From positions 633,001 through 697,000 of the forward strand of contig JALIRH010000125.1 in assembly GCA_023055505.1 (NCBI GenBank): a stretch of 64,000 nucleotides of DNA. Reading direction: 5' to 3'. The translations under genes were made by a program, and so were the position numbers. Below are positions 1 through 11,005 of this stretch, one piece after another. Under the pieces are notes generated by a model that searched no databases, had not been told where the DNA came from, and saw nothing but the letters and a program-made list of their open reading frames with translations. Source of the stretch: Callipepla californica brunnescens. Its lineage: Eukaryota > Chordata > Aves > Galliformes > Odontophoridae. Each line of letters begins with the position of its first letter. Within the stretch, counting starts at the first letter, position 1.

Positions 1-3000
1 TTAGGGTAGGGTTTAGGGTTAGGGTGTAGGGTTAGGGTAAGGGTAGGGTTAGGGTTAGGGGTTAAGGTTAGGGGTTAGGGTCAGGGGTTAGGTTTAGGGA
101 TAGGGTCAGGGTTAGGGTTAGAATTAGGGTAGGGTTAGGTTTAGGGTAGGGTAAGGGTTAGGGTTAGGGTTGGGTAAGGGTTAGGGGTAGGATTACGGGT
201 AGGGTTAGTGTTACAGTTAGGGTCCATCAATAGGGTTAGCAAAGGGTTAGGTGTTAGGGTTAGGTGTTAGGGTTAGGGGTTAGGGTTAGGGTAGAACTAG
301 GGTCCATCAATAGGGTTATGGTAGGGTTAGGGTTTAGGGTTAGGGTAGGGTTAGGGTTAGAGTAGAATTAGGGTTAGATTGGAGGGTTAGGGTAGGGTTA
401 GGGTTAAGGGTTAGGGTTAAGGGTTAGGGTAGGGTTAGAGATAGGTAAGGGTTAGGGTAATGGTTAGGGTTAGGGATAGGGTTAGGGTTAGGGTAGGGCT
501 AGGGTTAGGGATAGGTAAGGGTTAGGGTAAGGGTTAGTGTAGGGGTAGGGGTATGGGTAGGGTTAGGGTAGGGTTAGGGTTAGGGTTGGATTAGAATTTT
601 CGGTAAGGGTTAGGGTTAGGAGTTAGGGTCAGTGTCAGGGTTAGGGCTTAGCGTTAGGGATAGGGTAAGAGTTAGGGTAGGGTTAGTGTTAGGCTTAGAG
701 TTAGGGTAAGGGTAGGGTTAGGGTAGGTTTAGGGTAAGGTTAGGGTTTGGGTTAGGGGTTAGGGCTAGGGTAGGGTTAGGTCTAGGGTAGGGCTAGGGTA
801 GGGTTAGGGGTTTGTGTTAGGGTTAGGGGCAGGGTTAGGGTTAGGATTAGGGTAGGGTTTGGGTTAGGTAAGGGTTTGGGGTTAGGGCTTATGGGTTGGG
901 GTTAGGGGTTAGGGTCACGGTTAGGGTAGGGTAAGGTTAGGGTTAGGGTTAGTGTTAGGGTTATGGTTAGGGGTTAGGGTAAATGTTAGGGTAGGGTTAG
1001 GGTTAAGGGTTAGGGAAGGGTTAGGGTTAGGTAAGGGTTAGGGTAGGGTTAAGGAGGGTTAAGGGTAGGGTTTGAGTCAGGGGTAGGGTAGGGTTAGGGT
1101 TAGGGTTAGGGGTTAGGGGTTAGTGTTAGGGTAGAATTAGGGTTAGATTTGAGGGTTAGTGTAGGGTTAGGGCTAGGTAAGGGATAGGGTTAGGGTTAGG
1201 GTTAGGTGTTAGGGTAGGGTTAGGGTAGGGTTAGGGATAGGTAAGGGTTAGGGTCAGGGATAGTGTTAGGGTCAGTGTTAGGGTTAGGGTATGGTTAGGG
1301 TTAGGGCAGGGTTAGGGTAGGGCTAGGGTTAAGGGTTAGGGTTAAAATTAGGGGTTAGGGGTTAGGGCTAGGGTAGGGTTAGGGGTTAGTGTGAGGGTTA
1401 GGGGCAGGGTTAGGGTTAGGGTAGGGTTAGGGTTAGGGGCAGGGTTAGGGTTAGGGCTTAGGGGTTGGGGTTAGGGGTTAGGGTCACGGTTAGTGCAGGG
1501 TTAGGGTTAGTGTTAGGGTAAGGGTTAGGGTAGGGTTAGGGGTTAGGGTAGGGTTAGTTTTAGTGTTAGTGTTATGGTTAGGTAAGGGTTAGGGGTTAGG
1601 GTAAATGTTAGGGTAGTGTCAGGGTAAGGGTTAGGGTAGGGTTAGGTAAGGGTTAGGGTAGGGTTAGGGTCAGGGTTAAGTGTAGGGTTTGAGTCAGGGT
1701 TAGGTTTAGGGTGGGGTTAGTGTTAGGGTAGAATTAGGGTTAGATTTGAGGGTTAGTGTAGGGATAGGGTTAGGTAAGGGATAGGGTTAGGGTTAGGGGT
1801 TAGGGTAAGTGTTAGAGTAGGGTTAGGGTTAAGGGTTAGGGTAGGGTTAGGGATAGGTAAGGGTTAGGGTCAGGGATAGGGTTAGGGTCAGTGTTAGGGT
1901 TAGGGGCAGGGTTAGGGTTAGGGTAGGGTTGGGGTTAGGGGCAGGGTTAGGGTTAGGGCTTAGGGGTTGGGGTTGGGGGTTAGGGTCACGGTTAGTGCAG
2001 GGTTAGGGTTAGTGTTAGGGAAAGGGTTAGGGTAGGGTTAGGGGTTAGGGTAGGGTTAGTTTTAGTATTAGTGTTATGGTTAGGTAAGGTTTAAAGGTTA
2101 GGGTAAATGTTAGGGTAGTGTCAGGGTAAGGGTTAGGGTAGGGCTAGGGTCGGGGTTAAGGGTAGGGTTTGAGTCAGGGTTAGGGTTAGGGTAGGGTTAG
2201 GGGTTAGGGTTAGGGTAGAATTAGGGTTAGATTTGAGGGTTAGTGTAGGGTTAGGGTTAGGGGTTAGGGTAAGGTTTAGGGTAGGGTTCGGGTTAAGGGT
2301 TAGGGTAGGGTTAGGGATAGGTAAGGGTTAGAGTAAGGGTTAGGGTCAGGGATAGGGGTAGGGTCAGTGTTAGGGTTAGGGTATGGTTAGGGTTAGGGGC
2401 AGGGTTAGGGTTAGGGTAGGGTTAGGGTTAGGGGTTAGGGTTAAAATTAGGGGTTAGGGCTAGGGTAGGGTTAGGGCGAGGATAGGGCTAGGGTAGGGTT
2501 AGGTGTTAGGGGCAGGGTTAGGGTTAGGGTGGGGTTAGGGCTTAGGAGTTAGGGTTAGGGCTTAGGGGTTGGGGTTACGGGTTAGGGTTAGGTTTAGTGT
2601 TAGGGTTATGGTCAGGTAAGGGTTAGGGTAAGGGTTAGGGGTTAGGGTAAATGTTAGGGTAGTGTTAGGGTAGTGTTAGGGTGAGGGTTAGGGTAGGGTT
2701 AGGGTTAGGGTACGGTTAGGGTAAGTGTTATGGTTAGGGTAGGGTTAGGGTTAGGTTTTGGGTCCATCAATAGGGTTAGGGTTAGTTTAGATTAGGGTTA
2801 GTGTAGGGTTAGTGTTAGGGTTAGGGGTTAGGGTTAAGGTAGAATTAGGGTCCATCAACAGGGTTATGGTAGGATTAGGGTTTAGGGTTAGGGTAGGGTT
2901 AGGGTTAGGGGTTAGGGTTAGAGTAGAATTAGGGTTAGATTGGAGGGTTAGGGTAGGGTTAGGGTAGGGTTAGGGTTAGGGTTAGAGTAGGGTTAGAGAT

Positions 3001-3210
3001 AGGTAAGGGTTAGGGTAGGGTTAGGGTCAGGGTCAGGGTTAAGGGTAGGGTTTGAGTGAGGGTTAGGGTAGGGTTAGGGTCAGGGTTAAGGGTTGGGTTT
3101 GAGTCAGGGTTAGGGTCAGGGTTAGGGTCAGGGTTAGGGTTAGGGTAAGTGTTAGGGATAGGTTTTGGGTCCATCAATAGGGTTAGGGTTAGTTTAGATT
3201 AGGGTTAGTG

Positions 3211-3244
<34 letters not shown>

Positions 3245-3580
3245 TTTAGATTAGGGTTAGTGTAGGGTTAGTGTTAGGGTTAGGGTTTAGGGTTAGGGGT
3301 TACGGTAAGGGTTAGGGTTAGGGGTTAGGGTCAGGGATAGGGTCAATGTTAGGGTTAGGGTAAGGGTTAGGGTTAGGGGTTAAGTATAGGGTAGGGTTAG
3401 GGTTAGGGTAGGGTTATGGTAAGGAATCAGTAGGGTTAGGGTTAGAGTTAGGGTTAGGGATCTGGTGGGTTGGGGTTAGGGTTTAAGGTTAGGGTTAGGT
3501 TTAGGGTAGGGTTAGGGTAGGGTTAAGGTTTAGGGTTAGGGTTAGGGATAGGTAAGGGTTAGGGTAAGGGATAGGGTTAG

Positions 3581-3736
3581 GGTGAGGGGTAGGGTTAGGG
3601 TAGGGCTACGGTTAGGGGTTAGGGTTAGGGGTTAGGGTTAGGGTAGTGTTAGGGTTAGGGTGAGGGGTAGGGTTAGGGTAGGGCTACGGTTAGGGGTTAG
3701 GGTTAGGGGTTAGGGTTAGGGTAGTGTTAGGGTTAG
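3581..3736 (+). repeat. 78-bp tandem duplication
   Basis: The block beginning GGTGAGGGGTAGGG at 3,581 is repeated at 3,659 with the same downstream sequence, including the rare GGGCTACGG. By eye the two copies are essentially identical, which points to a recent local duplication. Confidence 0.85.
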
Positions 3737-6160
3737 GTTAGGGTTAGGGGTAGGGGTATGGGTAGGGTTAGGGTAGGGTTAGGGTTAGGGTTGGATTAGA
3801 ATTTACGGTAAGGGTTAGGTTTAGTGGTTAGGGTCAGTGTCAGGGTTAGGGGTTAGGGTTAGGGATAGGGTAAGAGTTAGGGTTAGGGTTAGAGTTAGGG
3901 TAGGGTTATAGTTAGGTTTAGGGTAGGGTTAGGGTAAGGGTAGAGTTAGAGTAGGTTTAGGGTAAGGGTAGGGTAGTGTTAGGGTAGGGTATGGGTTAGG
4001 GATTAGGGCTAGGGTAGGGTTAGGGGTTAGTGTTAGGTTTAGGGTTAGGGTAGGGTTGTGGTTAGGGTTAGGGTAGGGTTGGGGTTAGGGACAGGGTTAG
4101 GGTTTGGGCTTACGGGTTGGGGATAGGGGTTAGGGTCACGGTTAGGGTAGGGTTAGGTTAGGTTTAGGGTTAGTGTTAGTGTTATGGTTAGGTAAGGGTT
4201 AGGGTAAATGTTAGGGTAGGGTTAGGGTTAGGGTTATGGGTTAGGGTTATGGGTTAGGGGTAGGTAAGGTTTAGGGTAGGGTTAGGGTCAGGGTCAGGGT
4301 TAAGGGTAGGGTTTGAGTCAGGGTTAGGGTAGGGTTAGGGGTAGGGTTAGGGTAGGGTTAGGGATAGGTAAGGGTTAGGGTAAGGGTTAGGGTTAGGGTA
4401 GGGCTAGATGTAGGGGTTAGGGGTAGGGGTATGTTTAGGGTTAGGGTAGGGTTAGGGTTAGGGATAGGGTAGGGTTAGGCTTAGGGTAGGGCTAGATGTA
4501 GGGGTTGGGGTAGGGGTATGGGTAAGGGTTAGGGTAGGGTTAGGGTTAAGGGTTAGAGTAGGGTTAGGGATAGGTAAGGGTTAGGGTAAGGGTTAGGGTT
4601 AGGGTCAGGGATGGTGTAGGGTCAGTTTTAGGGTTAGGGTATGGTTAGTGTAAGGGGTAGGGTTAGGGTTAGGGTAGGGCTAGGGTTAGTGTTAGGGTTA
4701 AAATTAGGGGTTAGGAGTTAGGGCTAGGGTAGGGTTAGGGGTTAGTGTTAGGGTTAGGGTTGGGTTGGGGTTAGGGGCAGGGTTAGGGTTAGGGCTTTGG
4801 GGTTGGGGTTAGGGGTTAGGGTCACGGTTAGGGTAGGTTTAGGGTTAGTGTTAGGGTAAGGGTTAGGGTAGGGTTAGGGGTTAGAGTAGGGTTAGTTTTA
4901 GTGTTAGGGTTATGGTTAGGTAAGGGTTAGGGGTTAGGGTAAATGTTAGGGTAGTGTTAGGGTTAGGGTAGGGTTAGGGTTAGGTAAGGGTTAGGGTAGG
5001 GTTAGGGTCAGGGTTAAGGGTAGGGTTTGAGTCAGGGTTAGGGTCAGGGTTAGGGTTAGGGTACGGTTAGGTTAAGTGTTATGGTTAGTGTAGGGTTAGG
5101 GTTAGGTTTTGGGTCCATCAATAGGGTTAGGGTTAGTTTAGATTAGGGTTAGTGTAGGGTTAGGGTTAGGGTTTAGGGTTAGGGGTTAAGGTTAGGGGTT
5201 AGGGTTAGGGTAGGGTTAGGGGTTACTGTAAGGGTTAGGGTTAGGGGTTAGGGTCAGGGTAAGGGTTAGGGTTAGAGTTAGGGTAGGGTTTGGTTTAGGG
5301 TAAGGGTTAGGGTAGGGTTAGGGTTGGGTTAGGGTTAGGGTAGGGTTAGGGTTAGGGGTTAGGGTAGCGTCAGGGGTTAAGGTTAGGATAAGGGTTAGGG
5401 GTTAGGGTTAAGGTTAGGGTAAGGGAAGGGTTAGGGATAGGGTTGGGGTTAGGGTTAGGGTAGGGTTAGGGTAGGGTTAGTGTTAGGGTTGGGTTGGGAT
5501 TAGGGTAGGGTTAGGGTTAGGGGTTAGGGTAGAGTCAGGGGTTACGGTTAAGGGTTAGGGTTAGGGTAGGGTTAAAGTTGGGGTTAGGAATAGGGTTAGG
5601 GTTAGGTTAGAGTTAGGGTAGGGTTAGGGTAAGGAATCAGTAGGGTTAGGGTTAGAGTTAGGGTTAGGGATCTTGTGGGTTAGGGTTAGGGTTTAAGGTT
5701 AGGGTTAGGTTTAGGGTAGGGTTAGGGTAGGGTTAAGGTTTAGGGTTAGGGTTAGGTTTAGGGGTTAGGGTAGGGCTAGGGTTAGGGGTTGGGTTAGTGT
5801 AGGGGTAGGGGTATGGGTAGGGTTAGGGTTAGGGGTTAGGGTATGGTCAGGGGTTACGGTTAGGTTAAGGTTTAGGGTTAGAGTAGGGTTAGGAGTTAGG
5901 GTTAGGGTTAGGGTTAAGGATAGGGTTGGGGTTAGGGTTAGGGTAGGGCTAGTGTTAGGTTAGGGTTAGGTGTTTGGGTCAGGGTTAGTGTAGGGTTAAT
6001 GTTAGGGTAGGGGTTAGGATTAGGTTTATGGTAAGGGTTAGGGTAGGGTTAGGGTAAGAGTTAGGGAAAGGTAAGGGTTAGGGTAAGGGTTAGGGTTAGG
6101 GTCAGTGTTAGGGTCAGGGTTAGGCTTATAGTATGGTTAGGGTAAGGGTTAGGGGTTAGG

Positions 6161-6204
6161 GTAGGGGTAGGGGTAGGGGTAGGGGTAGGGGTAAGGGTAG
6201 GGGT
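6161..6204 (+). repeat. Short run of GGGGTA variant repeats
   Basis: About seven consecutive GGGGTA units stand out from the TTAGGG background, one of them GTAAGG and the last GGTATG. It is a local expansion of a variant hexamer with strong G-quadruplex potential. Confidence 0.8.
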
Positions 6205-8340
6205 ATGGGTAGGGTTAAGGTAAGGGTAGGGTTAGGGTTAGGTTTGGATTAGAGGTTACGGTAAGGGTTAGGGTTAGGGGTTAGGGTCAGTGTCAGGGTT
6301 AGGGTTAGGGTAGGGTTAGTGTTAGGGTAAGGTTTAGGGTTAGGGTTATGGTAAGCGTTAGGGTTAGAGTTAGGGTAGGGTTAGGGTAGGGTTAGGGTTA
6401 GGGTAGGGTTTGGGTTAGTGGTTAGGGTTAAGGTTAGGGGTTAGGGCTGGGGTAGGTTTAGGGCTAGGGTAGGGTTGGGTTTAGGGTTAGGGTGGGGTAA
6501 GGGTTAGGGGCAGGATAAGGGCTTAGGGGTTGGGGTTAGGGGTTAGGATTAGGGTAGGGTTAGGGTAAGGGTTAGGGTAGGGTTAAGGGTTAGGGTTTAC
6601 GGTAGGGTTAGGGTTAGTGTTAGGGTAGGGTTATGGTTAAGTAAGGGTTAGGGTTAGGGTAAAGGTTAGGGTAGGGTTAGGGTTAGGTTTAAGGGGTAGG
6701 GTTTGGGTTAGATAATGGTTATGGTAAGTATTAGGGTCAGGGTTACGGGTAGGGTGTGAGTCAGGGTTAGGGTTTTAGGGTTAGGGTAGTGTTAGGGTTA
6801 GGTTTTGGGTCGATCAATAGGGTTAGGGTTAGATTAGGGTAGGGTTAGGATAGGGTTAGGGTAGGGTTTGTGTTAGGGTTAGGGTGTAGGGTTAGGGTTA
6901 GGGTTAGGGGTTAAGGTTAGGGGTTAGTGTTAGGGTAGGGTAGGGGTAGGGTTAGGGTAGGGTAAGGGTTAGGGGTTAGGATTAGGGTTAAGGTGTTAGG
7001 AGTTAGGGTTAGGGTAGGGTTAGGGTTAGGGTTAGGGTTAGGGTTAGAATAGGGTAAGGGTTAGGGGTAGGGTTACGGGTAGGGTTAGGGTAAAGTTAGG
7101 GTTAGGGTTCCGGTTACGGTTAGGGTCCATCAATAGGGTTAGGGTTTAGGGTTAGGGGTTAGGGTTAGGTGTATGGGTAGGGGTAGGGTTAGGGTTAGGG
7201 TTAGGTTGGATTAGGGTTAGGGTTAGGGTTGGGTAAGGGTTAGGGGTAGGATTACGGGTAGGGTTAGTGTTATGGTTAGGGTCCATCAATAGGGTTAGGC
7301 AAGGTTTAGGGTTAGGGTTAGGTGTTAGGGTAAGGGGTTAGGGTTAGTGTAGGGTTAGGGTCCATCAATAGGGTTATGGTAGGGTTAGGGTTATGGATAG
7401 GGTTAGAGTTAGGGTAGGGTTAGAGTTAGGGTTAGGGTAGGGTTAGGGTAAGGGTAGAGTTAGGGTAGGTTTATGGTAAGGGTAGGGTAGTGTTAGGGTA
7501 GGGTATGGGTTAGGGGTTAGGGTTAAGGTTAGGGGTTAGGGCTCGGGTAGGGTTAGGGGTTAGTGTTAGGGTTAGGGGCAGGGTTAGGGTTAGGGTAGGG
7601 ATGGGGTTAGGGTTAGGGTAGGGTTGGGGTTAGGGACAGGGTTAGGGTTTGGGCTTACGGGTTGGGGATAGGGGTTAGGGTCACGGTTAGGGTAGGGTTA
7701 GGTTAGGTTTAGGGTTAGTGTTAGGGTTATGGTTAGGTAAGGGTTAGGGGTTAGGGTAAATGTTAGGGTAGGGTTAGGGTTTTGTTAGGGTTAGTGTTAG
7801 GGTTAGGGTTATGGCTTAGGGGTAGGTAAGGGTTAGGGTAGAGTTAGGGTCAGGGTCAGGGTTAAGGGTAGGGTTTGAGTCAGGGTCAGGGTCAGGGTTA
7901 GGGTTAGCACAGGGTTAGGGTAGGGTTAGGTGTTAGGGTAGGGTTAGGGTTAGTGTTAGAGTTATGGTTAGGTAGGGGTTAGGGTAAGGGTTAGGGGTTA
8001 GGGTAAATGTTAGGGTAGGCTTAGGGTTAAGGATTAGGGTAGAGTTAGGGTTAGGTAAGGGTTAGGGTATGGTTAGGGTCAGGGTTAAGGGTAGGGTTAG
8101 GGTTAGGGTAGAATTAGGGTTAGATTTGAGGGTTAGGGTAGGGTTAGGGTAGGGTTAGGGGTTAGGGTAAGGGTTAGGGTTGGATTAGAATTTACGGTAA
8201 GGGTTAGGGTTAGGGGTTAGGGTCAGTATTAGGGTTAGGGGTTAGGGTTAGGGATAGGGTTAGGGTTAGGGTTAGGGTTAGGGTTAGGGTTAGGGTTAGT
8301 GTTAGGGTTAGGGTACGTTTAGGGTTTGGGTAAGGGTTAG

Positions 8341-8596
8341 GGTGAGGGTTGGTGTTAGGGTAGGATTAGGGTTAGGTTCAGGGTTAGGGTAGTGTTAGGG
8401 TTTAGGGTTAGGGTTAGGGTATGGTTAGGGGTTAGGGTTGGGGTAAGGGTTAGGTTAGGGTTAGGGTTAGGGGGTTAGGGTTAGGGGATTAGTGTTAGGG
8501 TTAGGGGTTAGGGTTAGGGTGAGGGTTGGTGTTAGGGTAGGATTAGGGTTAGGTTCAGGGTTAGGGTAGTGTTAGGGTTCAGGGTTAGGGTTGTGG
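8341..8596 (+). repeat. Duplicated block of about 75 bp, 178 bases apart
   Basis: The sequence starting GGTGAGGGTTGGTGTTAGGG at 8,341 recurs at 8,519. Each copy includes the rare AGGTTCAGGG. The intervening 100 bases are ordinary degenerate telomeric repeat. Confidence 0.8.
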
Positions 8597-8814
8597 TAAG
8601 GTTTAGGGGATTAGTGTTAGGGGTTAGGGTAGGGTTAGGGTTAGGATTGGGATTAGGTTTAGGTTAGGGTTATGGTTAGGGTTAGGATAGGGTTAATGTA
8701 GGGTTAGGGTTAGTGATAGAGTAAGACTTAGGGTTAGGGTTATGGTAAGAGTTAGGGATTGGGATACGGTTAGATTTAGGGTTAAGAATAGGGTTCGGGT
8801 TTGATTAGGGTTAG

Positions 8815-9095
8815 GGTTAGTGTTAGGAATCAATTTGGAGGAAGGAAAAGGTTTAGGAATTGGTTCATTGTTAGGGTTAGTCTTCAAGTTAGTAATAGAG
8901 TAAGGGTTAGTGTTCGGGTTAGGAATAGGGTTCTGAATAGGGCGAGGTTTGGGAATAGGATGAAGTTTAGGGTTAGGGTTCGGGTCAGATTTAGCACTAT
9001 GTTTCAGGTTCCTTTTAGGTTTAGTGATAAGGATTAGGGGTACGTTTAGGTATTGTACAATGCTAAGTGTTAGCTTCTGGGTGGGGGTTGGGGTT
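8815..9095 (+). repeat. Diverged fragment of the 5.4-kb macrosatellite unit, left part
   Basis: From about 8,815 the sequence follows the macrosatellite unit seen at 20,235-20,420. Shared non-telomeric landmarks include AATCAATTTGGAGGAAGG, AGCACTATGTTTCAGGTTCC and TATTGTACAATGCTAAGTG. It carries extra telomere-like sequence around 8,890-8,970 that the array copies lack, so it is a diverged relative and not a recent copy. It stops at 9,095 where a solo LTR is inserted. Confidence 0.9.
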
Positions 9096-9669
9096 TGTCA
9101 TGGTTTTATGATTTTTTGGTACTGGTATTCCACATCATAACATCATGTATTGCATTAGGAGTTGAAGAGCTAATACTCCAGCTCCATAGATCATTGATAA
9201 TTCCAGGTATACCTGTCTGAGAAGAGAAGAAGCACTACATTCCCCAGAGGACTTTGCGATGCTTTGTATTTTTACGTGTTTTCCGCTCAGAGGGAACAGA
9301 TAAAAACCCTCAGCGGTCACGGGACACTCTCTTTCCTTTTGGATCGACTCAGCAGTGGGTGCTCGCTGCCGTATCGCCTTCAGCGTTAGCGTAAGGCCTT
9401 CGGTTTATCGGACACTCTCTCTTGCTCATTTTGTTTGATTCATTAGCCTCAATTCCAATTACATTGTATTATATTGTGTTATTTTGCTTTCTAATATCTT
9501 ATTTAGTAAATTAGCTTTCCTCCTCAGATCGTTGCCGCTGTTTTGTTTCTAGGCCCATCTCCCTTTTCCCTTTTCCCTTTTTCCTTGCCCTTTCCTGGGG
9601 CGTGGGTCAGTGGGTCCCCGCAGCAATCGTCACGGAACCGGGCCGATCCAGCCTGGTAAACCGTTGACA
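9096..9669 (+). mobile_element. Solo LTR with perfect 5-bp target-site duplication
   Basis: This 574-bp block interrupts a sequence that is continuous in each macrosatellite unit (compare 20,405-20,440). It begins TGTCA and ends TGACA, a perfect 5-bp terminal inverted repeat with the TG...CA ends of retroviral LTRs. GGGTT lies on both sides (9,091-9,095 and 9,670-9,674) and only once in the uninterrupted units. There is no internal retroviral sequence, so it is a solo LTR left by recombination. A 5-bp duplication is usual for ERVL-type (class III) elements, but I cannot name the family. A GATAAAAA box at 9,299-9,306 favours + orientation. No clear AATAAA is present. Confidence 0.9.
9299..9306 (+). 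promoter_or_regulatory. TATA-like box of the solo LTR
   Basis: GATAAAAA lies about 200 bases into the LTR, followed by CCCTCAGCGGTCACGGGAC. This is a plausible U3 TATA element with the start of R about 25-30 bases downstream. It is the only such box in the element on either strand that fits the expected position. Confidence 0.45.
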
Positions 9670-10291
9670 GGGTTAGATTAAGGGTGAGGGTTAGGATTAG
9701 GACTAGATTTAGGATTAGGTTTAGGAATAGGTTTTCTTTGATTGTTAGAGTGAGAGAAAGGTTAGGCCTTGGGTTTGTTTTTGGAATAGTTTTGGGTTTC
9801 AGAATAGGAATTGGGTTAGTATTTGGAATCTGTTTTGGTTTAGTATTAGTGTTAGGGTCAGGGTTAGAAGTTAGGTGAGCGTTGTGGTAATCTAATGCTT
9901 TGTGTTAGGCTTAGGGTTGGGCTTAAATTTGGGGTTGGTTTTAAGGTCCCATTTAGATTTCAGGTAGAATTGGAGTTAAATTAAGGTAACGGTTAGGATT
10001 AGATTTAGGGTTCTGATAAGGGTTAGGTTAGGGTTAGGGTTTGGTTCCAAGTTGTTTTTAGGGTTAGGGTTAACGTTAGGTTTCAGGATAGGGTTAGGAA
10101 TATAGCTAGGTGTTAGGTAAGGTTTAATCCTAGGGTTTCAGTTCGGGTTAGGTGAAGCATTAGTTTTACAGTTAGAAGACATGTTAGGGTTAGGGTTAGG
10201 TTTTGGTGTAGATTTAGGTTTAGGGTAAGGGTTAGGGATGTAGATGAAGGTTTAGTGGAAGGGGTAGGGTTCTCTTTAGTTTTAGGACCCA
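9670..10291 (+). repeat. Diverged macrosatellite fragment, right part
   Basis: After the LTR the unit resumes (GGGTTAGATTAAGGGTGAGG) and tracks 20,424-21,316 up to TTCTCTTTAGTTTTAGGACC. Only one copy of the landmark GGTAATCTAATGCTTTG is present, at about 9,887. The array units have two, 272 bases apart (20,636 and 20,908). This copy therefore either predates that internal duplication or lost it by recombination. Homology to the array stops abruptly at about 10,291. Confidence 0.9.
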
Positions 10292-10861
10292 CAGCACAGA
10301 ACCCGGCCCCAAAAGGGCACGAACGGACCCCATAACCCAGCCCTATAATGTCGATATCTGACCCCAAAACTCAGCACCAAAATCCTGCAATTCCACCCCA
10401 AAATCTCCATTATCAGCCCCAGAATCCGATTATTTCCCCCAAATGTCAGCCCCAAATCCCATTAGTTCCCCCCTGACCCCACAATTTTCCCCCGACCCCA
10501 TAATTCCCCCCCATGACCCTATAATTTCCCCCCCAACCCCATCAATTCCCCCCTGTGACCCCATTACTTCACCTCCTGACCCTGTTACTTCCCCTATTCC
10601 CCCCGACCCTATAATTGCCCTAGAACAGCCGCAGGACGATTCCTCGGTGCTGTTTGAGGTCACATCAGCCCAACCCCATTACTTTCCCCGCGTCCCCATA
10701 ATTCACCTGTTCCCCCCGTGACCCCATTAATTTCCCCTCTGACCCTATTAGTTCCCCTGTTCCCCCTCCAACCCTTTAAATTCCCCCTGACCCCATAATT
10801 CCCCCTGACCCCATTGCTTTCCTCCCGACCCCATAAATTCCCCCTGACCCCATAATTGCTC
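10292..10861 (+). repeat. C-rich minisatellite (CCCCATAATTCCCCCTGA type)
   Basis: Irregular repeats of about 18 bases, of the form GACCCCATAATTCCCCC, fill this stretch. They are clearest at 10,490-10,620 and 10,720-10,860. The first 90 bases (10,292-10,380) are GC-rich and less regular. One exon-like fragment is embedded at 10,626-10,659. Long frames here are repeat artefacts. Confidence 0.8.
10626..10659 (+). pseudogene. Partial copy of the exon-like segment at 10,867
   Basis: The 34 bases CAGCCGCAGG...TGTTTGAGG match 10,867-10,900 with a single change (GACGAT versus GATGAT). The copy stops where the reading frame of the longer segment goes on, and C-rich minisatellite follows. It looks like a fragment carried along by minisatellite expansion. 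Confidence 0.6.
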
Positions 10862-10869
10862 TATAACAG

Positions 10870-11005
10870 CCGCAGGATGATTCCTCGGTGCTGTTTGAGG
10901 ACACGTTGTACGCTGACGGATATTCATCGCCACTCAACGTCGCACAGGGCTACGTTGTGGCCTGCAGGGACACCAAGAAGAAGCGACCCCGTGTGGCCGT
11001 TTTGG
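10870..11005 (+). pseudogene. Exon-like open segment of unknown origin
   Basis: After a CAG that could serve as a splice acceptor, a frame of about 45 codons reads PQDDSSVLFEDTLYADGYSS and continues with a basic run, RDTKKKRPR, without repeat character. Base composition and amino-acid use are unlike the minisatellites on either side, which suggests a real exon or a relic of one. A piece encoding VACRDTKK recurs at 11,099-11,126, where the frame then hits a stop (TGA). I do not recognise the protein. There is no clear donor after the basic run; GACCCC|GTGTGG is the nearest candidate. It may be an exon captured by subtelomeric duplication, or coincidence. Confidence 0.4.

Larger units (their letters stand above)
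221..7373 (+). repeat. Recurring motif GGTCCATCAATAGGG in the array (10 copies)
   Basis: A non-telomeric 15-mer starts at 221, 301, 2761, 2849 (CAACAGGG variant), 3168, 5112, 6808 (GGTCGATC variant), 7124, 7280 and 7359. Three pairs are 79-88 bases apart (221/301, 2761/2849, 7280/7359). The core CCATCAA cannot be reached from TTAGGG by one or two changes. It is therefore an inherited marker of a higher-order unit, spread by duplication of blocks. Confidence 0.8.
1..8814 (+). repeat. Degenerate TTAGGG-type subtelomeric array
   Basis: The whole stretch consists of TTAGGG and close variants (TAGGG, TTAGGGG, TTAAGGG, TTAGTG, GTCAGG) with the G-rich strand on +. Perfect runs are short and mostly under six units, so this is an old, mutated array and not an active telomere end. 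Several hundred-base blocks recur. For example 155-330 resembles 7,225-7,390, the 130 bases from 3,418 recur from 5,628, and the block at 4,091 recurs at 7,636. No gene, RNA or transposon is visible in it. Open frames in it are runs of alternating Arg/Val or Leu/Thr produced by the repeat. Confidence 0.95.

Noticed and set aside
8693..10367. Short open frames of Arg/Val/Gly or Leu/Thr/Asn repeats in telomere-like DNA
   Set aside because: Translation of TTAGGG or CCCTAA variants in any frame gives such strings. No start context, splice site or domain supports them. The same applies to all similar frames from 19 to 48 kb.
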